From G963662265 sp963668545 (GTDB lineage: Bacteria > Spirochaetota > Spirochaetia > CADAEX01): a stretch of DNA of 64,000 bases. The stretch spans positions 2,542,001-2,606,000 of the forward strand of contig OY764868.1 of the NCBI GenBank assembly GCA_963668545.1, written 5' to 3'. Shown one piece after another: positions 60,801 through 64,000 of the stretch (positions are counted from its first letter, which is position 1; the number at the start of each line of letters is the position of its first letter). A program made the translations under genes and the position numbers. A model generated the notes under the pieces. That model was not told the DNA's origin and did not search any database. It saw nothing but the letters and a program-made list of their open reading frames with translations.

Positions 60801-61406
60801 ATGTCTGATACAGAAACAAGAGAAAAAATTATATGCGAAGCTGAAGATGTATTTGCAAAGTACGGTTACAGGCGGGCAAATCTGGAAGATATAGCCTCCC
60901 GTCTAGGAAAAGGAAAAAGCTTTATTTATTATTACTTCAGGAATAAAGAGGAAATTTTTTCCGCAGTACTTCGAAAAGAAGCTGACAGGCTTATATCAGA
61001 ACTTTCAGGAACAGCAGACAGCAGTAAAGATACAAGAAAAAAGCTCAGGGATTTTATCATCATTAAAGCAAAAATCCTGAGGGAAGTTGTTAATTACAGC
61101 AGAATGATAAAAGAGGAATATCTTAAAGAAAAGGTTTTGTTTGAAAACCTCAGGTCCGATCTTGAAAAAAAGGAATTTGAAATTGTCTGCACGATTTTCA
61201 ATTCCGGCATTGAATCAGGAGAACTACGGAAACTGGATCCCGGATGGACAGCTGAATCCTTTCTGACAGCTATGAAGGGATTTGAATTTCCTTTAATGAC
61301 AAAAGATAGTTTTGAAAATGTAGAAAAAAGAGCTGATAAACTCCTGGATCTTATTTTTTACGGAATTGCATCTGAAGATGCAAGAAAAAAAATCATTAAT
61401 AACTGA
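60801..61406 (+). CDS. TetR-family regulator of the RND exporter
   Basis: The 201-residue protein has a classic TetR domain: AEDVFAKYGYRRANLEDIAS followed by RLGKGKSFIYYYFRNKEEIF. The C-terminal part is helical with no known ligand signature. The ribosome site GGGG is close to the ATG. The same operator is found before this gene and before the RND gene that follows, so it very likely represses both. The position next to a FadL-type porin suggests control of hydrophobic compound traffic. Confidence 0.92.
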   Translation: MSDTETREKIICEAEDVFAKYGYRRANLEDIASRLGKGKSFIYYYFRNKEEIFSAVLRKEADRLISELSGTADSSKDTRKKLRDFIIIKAKILREVVNYSRMIKEEYLKEKVLFENLRSDLEKKEFEIVCTIFNSGIESGELRKLDPGWTAESFLTAMKGFEFPLMTKDSFENVEKRADKLLDLIFYGIASEDARKKIINN

Positions 61407-61441
61407 AAAGGATTTTACACTCCTTTTTATTTACACTCTTT

Positions 61442-61477
61442 AGTACTGTGCTCCGTTGGTGCACAGTACTTTTTTTT
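61442..61477 (+). terminator. Terminator between the TetR and RND genes
   Basis: AGTACTGTGC and GCACAGTACT form a perfect 10-base stem with a 9-base loop, followed by TTTTTTT. The RND gene therefore has its own transcript. Confidence 0.9.
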
Positions 61478-61497
61478 CTGCAAATAATCTCTTTAAC

Positions 61498-61560
61498 TTG
61501 ACTGATTTTAAAATATAATCTAATTTTTGAACATATGACGTTTTTAGTCGAATTTTCAAA
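61498..61560 (+). promoter_or_regulatory. RND gene promoter with TetR operator
   Basis: TTGACT (61498-61503), 17 bases, TAATTT (61521-61526), then TTGAACATATGAC-N7-GTCGAATTTTCAA, an imperfect palindrome (10 of 13 positions pair) matching the operator before the TetR gene. Confidence 0.75.
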
Positions 61561-61616
61561 TAGTCAAAATTTAATACTGTTTATTCGTACAGTATTAACA
61601 GAAAGGGAGAAACAAA

Positions 61617-64000
61617 TTGATTGGCAGAATAATCAGGCACCCAAAAGCTGTAATATTTTTTGTACTTGCAGTAACGCTTTTTCTAGGCATGCAGATACCG
61701 AAAATACTGATCAACAATGAAGTGGATATTTTCCTTCCGGAAGATAACAGTTCCAAAATCGGATATAACGAAATGAAGGCAACATTCGGCAGCCAGACAA
61801 TAATGGATGTTGCTGTAAAAACAAAAAACGGGGCAATACTTACAGCTGAAAATATCACTCTTATAAAAAGACTTACTGAAAAGTTTGAAGAACTTGATAA
61901 TATTGATGATGTTACATCGCTCACAAACGCAGACTTTATTGAAGGGACTTCAGAGGGAATGGCAGTAAAACCTCTTGCCGAAGATTTTTCAGGGACAGAA
62001 GAGGAAGTCAGGGAGCTGAAAAGGAAACTTTTCTCATGGAAAGAGATGTATGAGCTCAACCTTATATCTGAGGATCTTAAATCCACACAGATCCTTGTAA
62101 AACTCAAAGTTGATACAACTGCTGAAGATGAAGAAGTGATATATCACGAAATAAAAAAGATACTTAATGAAAACAGGAATGACAGTGTCGACTACTTTCT
62201 AGCAGGGGATCCTGTTGTCATTGTACTCATTGAAGAATATATGAAATCCGACCTTGCCCGGCTTATTCCTTTTGTAATTGTTGTTGTACTGATCACCCTC
62301 TTCATGTGTTTCAGAACAACAGGGGGGGTACTTCTTCCAATAATAACAGTTATTACAAGTACAATTTGGACAGTGGGACTTATGGCTCTTTTCGGATTTT
62401 ATTTCTCCCTTGTTTCAACAACACTGCCTGTTCTTCTTATTGCCATAGGGAGTGCCTACGGAATACACCTTATAAATGACTACTATGCTGAACTTAAAGC
62501 AGAAAGGGAGGAATTATCACAAGAAGAGCACAGCAGGATAATCTACGAATCAATTCACAAGGTTGGCAAACCCATAGTGATGGCGGGAATAACAACTGTT
62601 GCAGGATTCGCATCCCTGGCAACCAGCCCTATTATTCCTTTGAAACACTTTGCACTCTTTTCAAGTATAGGGGTTATTGCTGCTCTTGTTATTACAATTA
62701 CTCTTATTCCATCACTCCTTTTAATCAGAAAACATGCTCTTAAAAGCACATCTGAAAACAAGGAATCAGTTCTCGACAACCTTTTTTCATATCTTGCAGT
62801 AGCGGTAGAAAGTAAAAAGATTCTTATTTTCATCATGTCCATTGCTGTTCTCCTTGTTTCAGCTGCTGGTATCACAAAAGTTGTGGTTGACCATATCCTT
62901 ATTACAAACTTCAAAAAAACAGAAGATATCAGGGTTTCTGACAGGATAATCAGGGAAAATTTCGGAGGGACAAAGATATTCAATGTAGTAATTGACGGCA
63001 GGGAAAAGGGAGCCCTTACAGATCCAGAAATCCTGAAAGCCATGGATAATCTTGATTCCTATCTTGAAAACAATTTTGAAGAGGTTGGAAAAGTTATCTC
63101 TTTTTCAGATTTTCTCAAAAGAATGAATAAGGTCATGAACTATCCGGCAATAAACAATCCAGAACCGGGAGAAGAATCACTGGCTTCAGACAACTTGTCA
63201 GGTATGAGCTTTATGGATTCAGACGGATCAGGGATCTCTTCCTTTTTAGATGGGGGAGCAGGCTCTTCATTCTTTACAGAAGAATCCGGCACTTCACAGG
63301 GAAATAGAGTTGTTTCATCTTTCATTGAAGATAATACTGGAACTGACAATGTAAATACAGCAGTATCAGCAGAAGATTATACAGCCCTCCTTAATGAAAA
63401 AATGACTGCAAATGATTTTCTTGCACTTCTTTCTGAAAAACTTGCTTCAACAGATACAACAAATCCAGATGCTGATTCGGTTATTAAAGAACTCTTTAAA
63501 GACTATAACTATAAAGGGGAAAAATATAACGAGATACCGTATGATCCTTCTAATTATCCTGCAGAAACCAGGGAGGAACTTAAAAACCTTGTTTCCCAGT
63601 ATCTTCTCCTTTATTCAGGGAACCTTGATTCCTATTCAGATGATGCTATTGAACCTTCCAAAGCAATCATGGTTGTACAGATGAAAACTATAAACACTGT
63701 ACCTGTAAGAAAGATAAGCAGAATAATAAAAGATTATGCAGCTGAAAATTTTCCTGAAGGATATGATGTATCAATTGCAGGATATGCAGATATGGAAAAT
63801 GCAATGACAACCCTGATAACAGGATCACAGGTTTCAAGTCTGATACTTTCACTGCTTCTTGTATTTATAATTGTTTCCTTTTTTTTCAGATCAGTATCAG
63901 CAGGATTATTCGGGGTTATTCCCCTTTCATTTGCAATAGTAATCAATTTCGGGGTAATGGGTTTTGCCCGCATAAGACTGGATATGGTCACAGCAATGAT
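61617..64000 (+). CDS. RND/MMPL-family exporter, 3' end cut by window
   Basis: Starting at TTG 61617, 7 bases after GGGAG, 794 codons are visible. The protein begins IGRIIRHPKAVIFFVLAV, one helix, then a large extracytoplasmic domain (about residues 40-205). Helices 2-6 follow near 215-380 with LLIAIGSAYGIHLINDYYAE, the MMPL/HpnN-like helix 4 motif, and VMAGITTVAGFASLATSP. A second extracytoplasmic domain (about 430-720) has an unusual Ser/Gly/Asp-rich stretch. The second set of helices begins near 735. This is the hydrophobic-substrate or lipid exporter branch of RND proteins, driven by a cation gradient. Its TetR repressor is next door. Confidence 0.88.
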   Translation, partial: MIGRIIRHPKAVIFFVLAVTLFLGMQIPKILINNEVDIFLPEDNSSKIGYNEMKATFGSQTIMDVAVKTKNGAILTAENITLIKRLTEKFEELDNIDDVTSLTNADFIEGTSEGMAVKPLAEDFSGTEEEVRELKRKLFSWKEMYELNLISEDLKSTQILVKLKVDTTAEDEEVIYHEIKKILNENRNDSVDYFLAGDPVVIVLIEEYMKSDLARLIPFVIVVVLITLFMCFRTTGGVLLPIITVITSTIWTVGLMALFGFYFSLVSTTLPVLLIAIGSAYGIHLINDYYAELKAEREELSQEEHSRIIYESIHKVGKPIVMAGITTVAGFASLATSPIIPLKHFALFSSIGVIAALVITITLIPSLLLIRKHALKSTSENKESVLDNLFSYLAVAVESKKILIFIMSIAVLLVSAAGITKVVVDHILITNFKKTEDIRVSDRIIRENFGGTKIFNVVIDGREKGALTDPEILKAMDNLDSYLENNFEEVGKVISFSDFLKRMNKVMNYPAINNPEPGEESLASDNLSGMSFMDSDGSGISSFLDGGAGSSFFTEESGTSQGNRVVSSFIEDNTGTDNVNTAVSAEDYTALLNEKMTANDFLALLSEKLASTDTTNPDADSVIKELFKDYNYKGEKYNEIPYDPSNYPAETREELKNLVSQYLLLYSGNLDSYSDDAIEPSKAIMVVQMKTINTVPVRKISRIIKDYAAENFPEGYDVSIAGYADMENAMTTLITGSQVSSLILSLLLVFIIVSFFFRSVSAGLFGVIPLSFAIVINFGVMGFARIRLDMVTAM

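Noticed and set aside
1..64000. tRNA, rRNA, transposase and prophage genes
   Set aside because: None could be recognised by reading; short tRNAs could still be missed without a covariance search.

Overview
The window is a 64 kb stretch of a low-GC (roughly 35-40% by eye), gene-dense bacterial chromosome from a Gram-negative-type (diderm) anaerobe. Signs of an outer membrane are a FadL/OMPP1-type porin, a probable beta-barrel ending in Phe, an RND-family exporter, a LysM envelope protein and a small lipoprotein with a relaxed lipobox. Fermentative or anaerobic habits are suggested by a sodium-pumping NQR/RNF-type complex, ferredoxin-like proteins, an anaerobic-type glycerol-3-phosphate dehydrogenase set and 2-amino-4-ketopentanoate thiolase. 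The LysM/lipoprotein pair and the relaxed lipobox fit Spirochaetota best. That placement is inference; no rRNA or tRNA is visible to confirm it.

Layout. 1-2.6 kb: sucrose-phosphate synthase (cut by the window edge) with fructokinase. 2.7-4.1 kb: an MFS transporter broken by a -1 frameshift at an A-run. 4.1-7.6 kb: MrfA/MrfB-type DNA repair helicase and exonuclease. 7.7-13.6 kb: two TetR-controlled operons (Acg-like nitroreductase; outer-membrane protein, CPBP protease and MFS exporter). 13.6-18.1 kb: LysM protein with lipoprotein, then a three-gene glycerol-3-phosphate dehydrogenase-type operon. 18.3-26.6 kb: single genes and glpK. 26.7-30.6 kb: nqrBCDEF without nqrA. 30.9-33.9 kb: a MATE exporter and a two-gene RluA pseudouridine synthase whose first gene carries in-frame GC-rich palindromic repeats. 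34.2-36.8 kb: a HEAT-like/zinc-ribbon protein and a TacAT-type toxin-antitoxin pair. 36.9-51.3 kb: an amino-acid catabolism and transport block (racemase, threonine synthase-like enzyme, P1 peptidase, OrtAB, NhaC, a sigma54 activator with its sensor kinase, a Na+/glutamate-type symporter, and a NarL-type two-component pair). 51.5-64 kb: RarD, an internally duplicated unknown protein, DUF362, a NatAB-type ABC exporter, an 18-residue membrane peptide, an SGNH hydrolase, a NapH-like Fe-S protein, a FadL porin, and a TetR plus RND exporter cut by the window end.

Sodium is a recurring theme: NQR builds a Na+ gradient, NhaC and the DAACS symporter use it, and NatAB may export Na+. Regulation is unusually readable. 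Many sigma70 promoters have 16-17 bp spacers. Several put the -10 box 6-7 bases from a start codon that lacks a Shine-Dalgarno sequence, which predicts leaderless mRNAs. One good sigma54 promoter lies upstream of nhaC, next to the gene for its likely activator. The best candidates for something undescribed are the NqrA-less NQR locus, the orphan ortAB cluster, the duplicated 569-residue protein, the palindromic repeats inside the RluA accessory gene, and the 18-residue membrane peptide.
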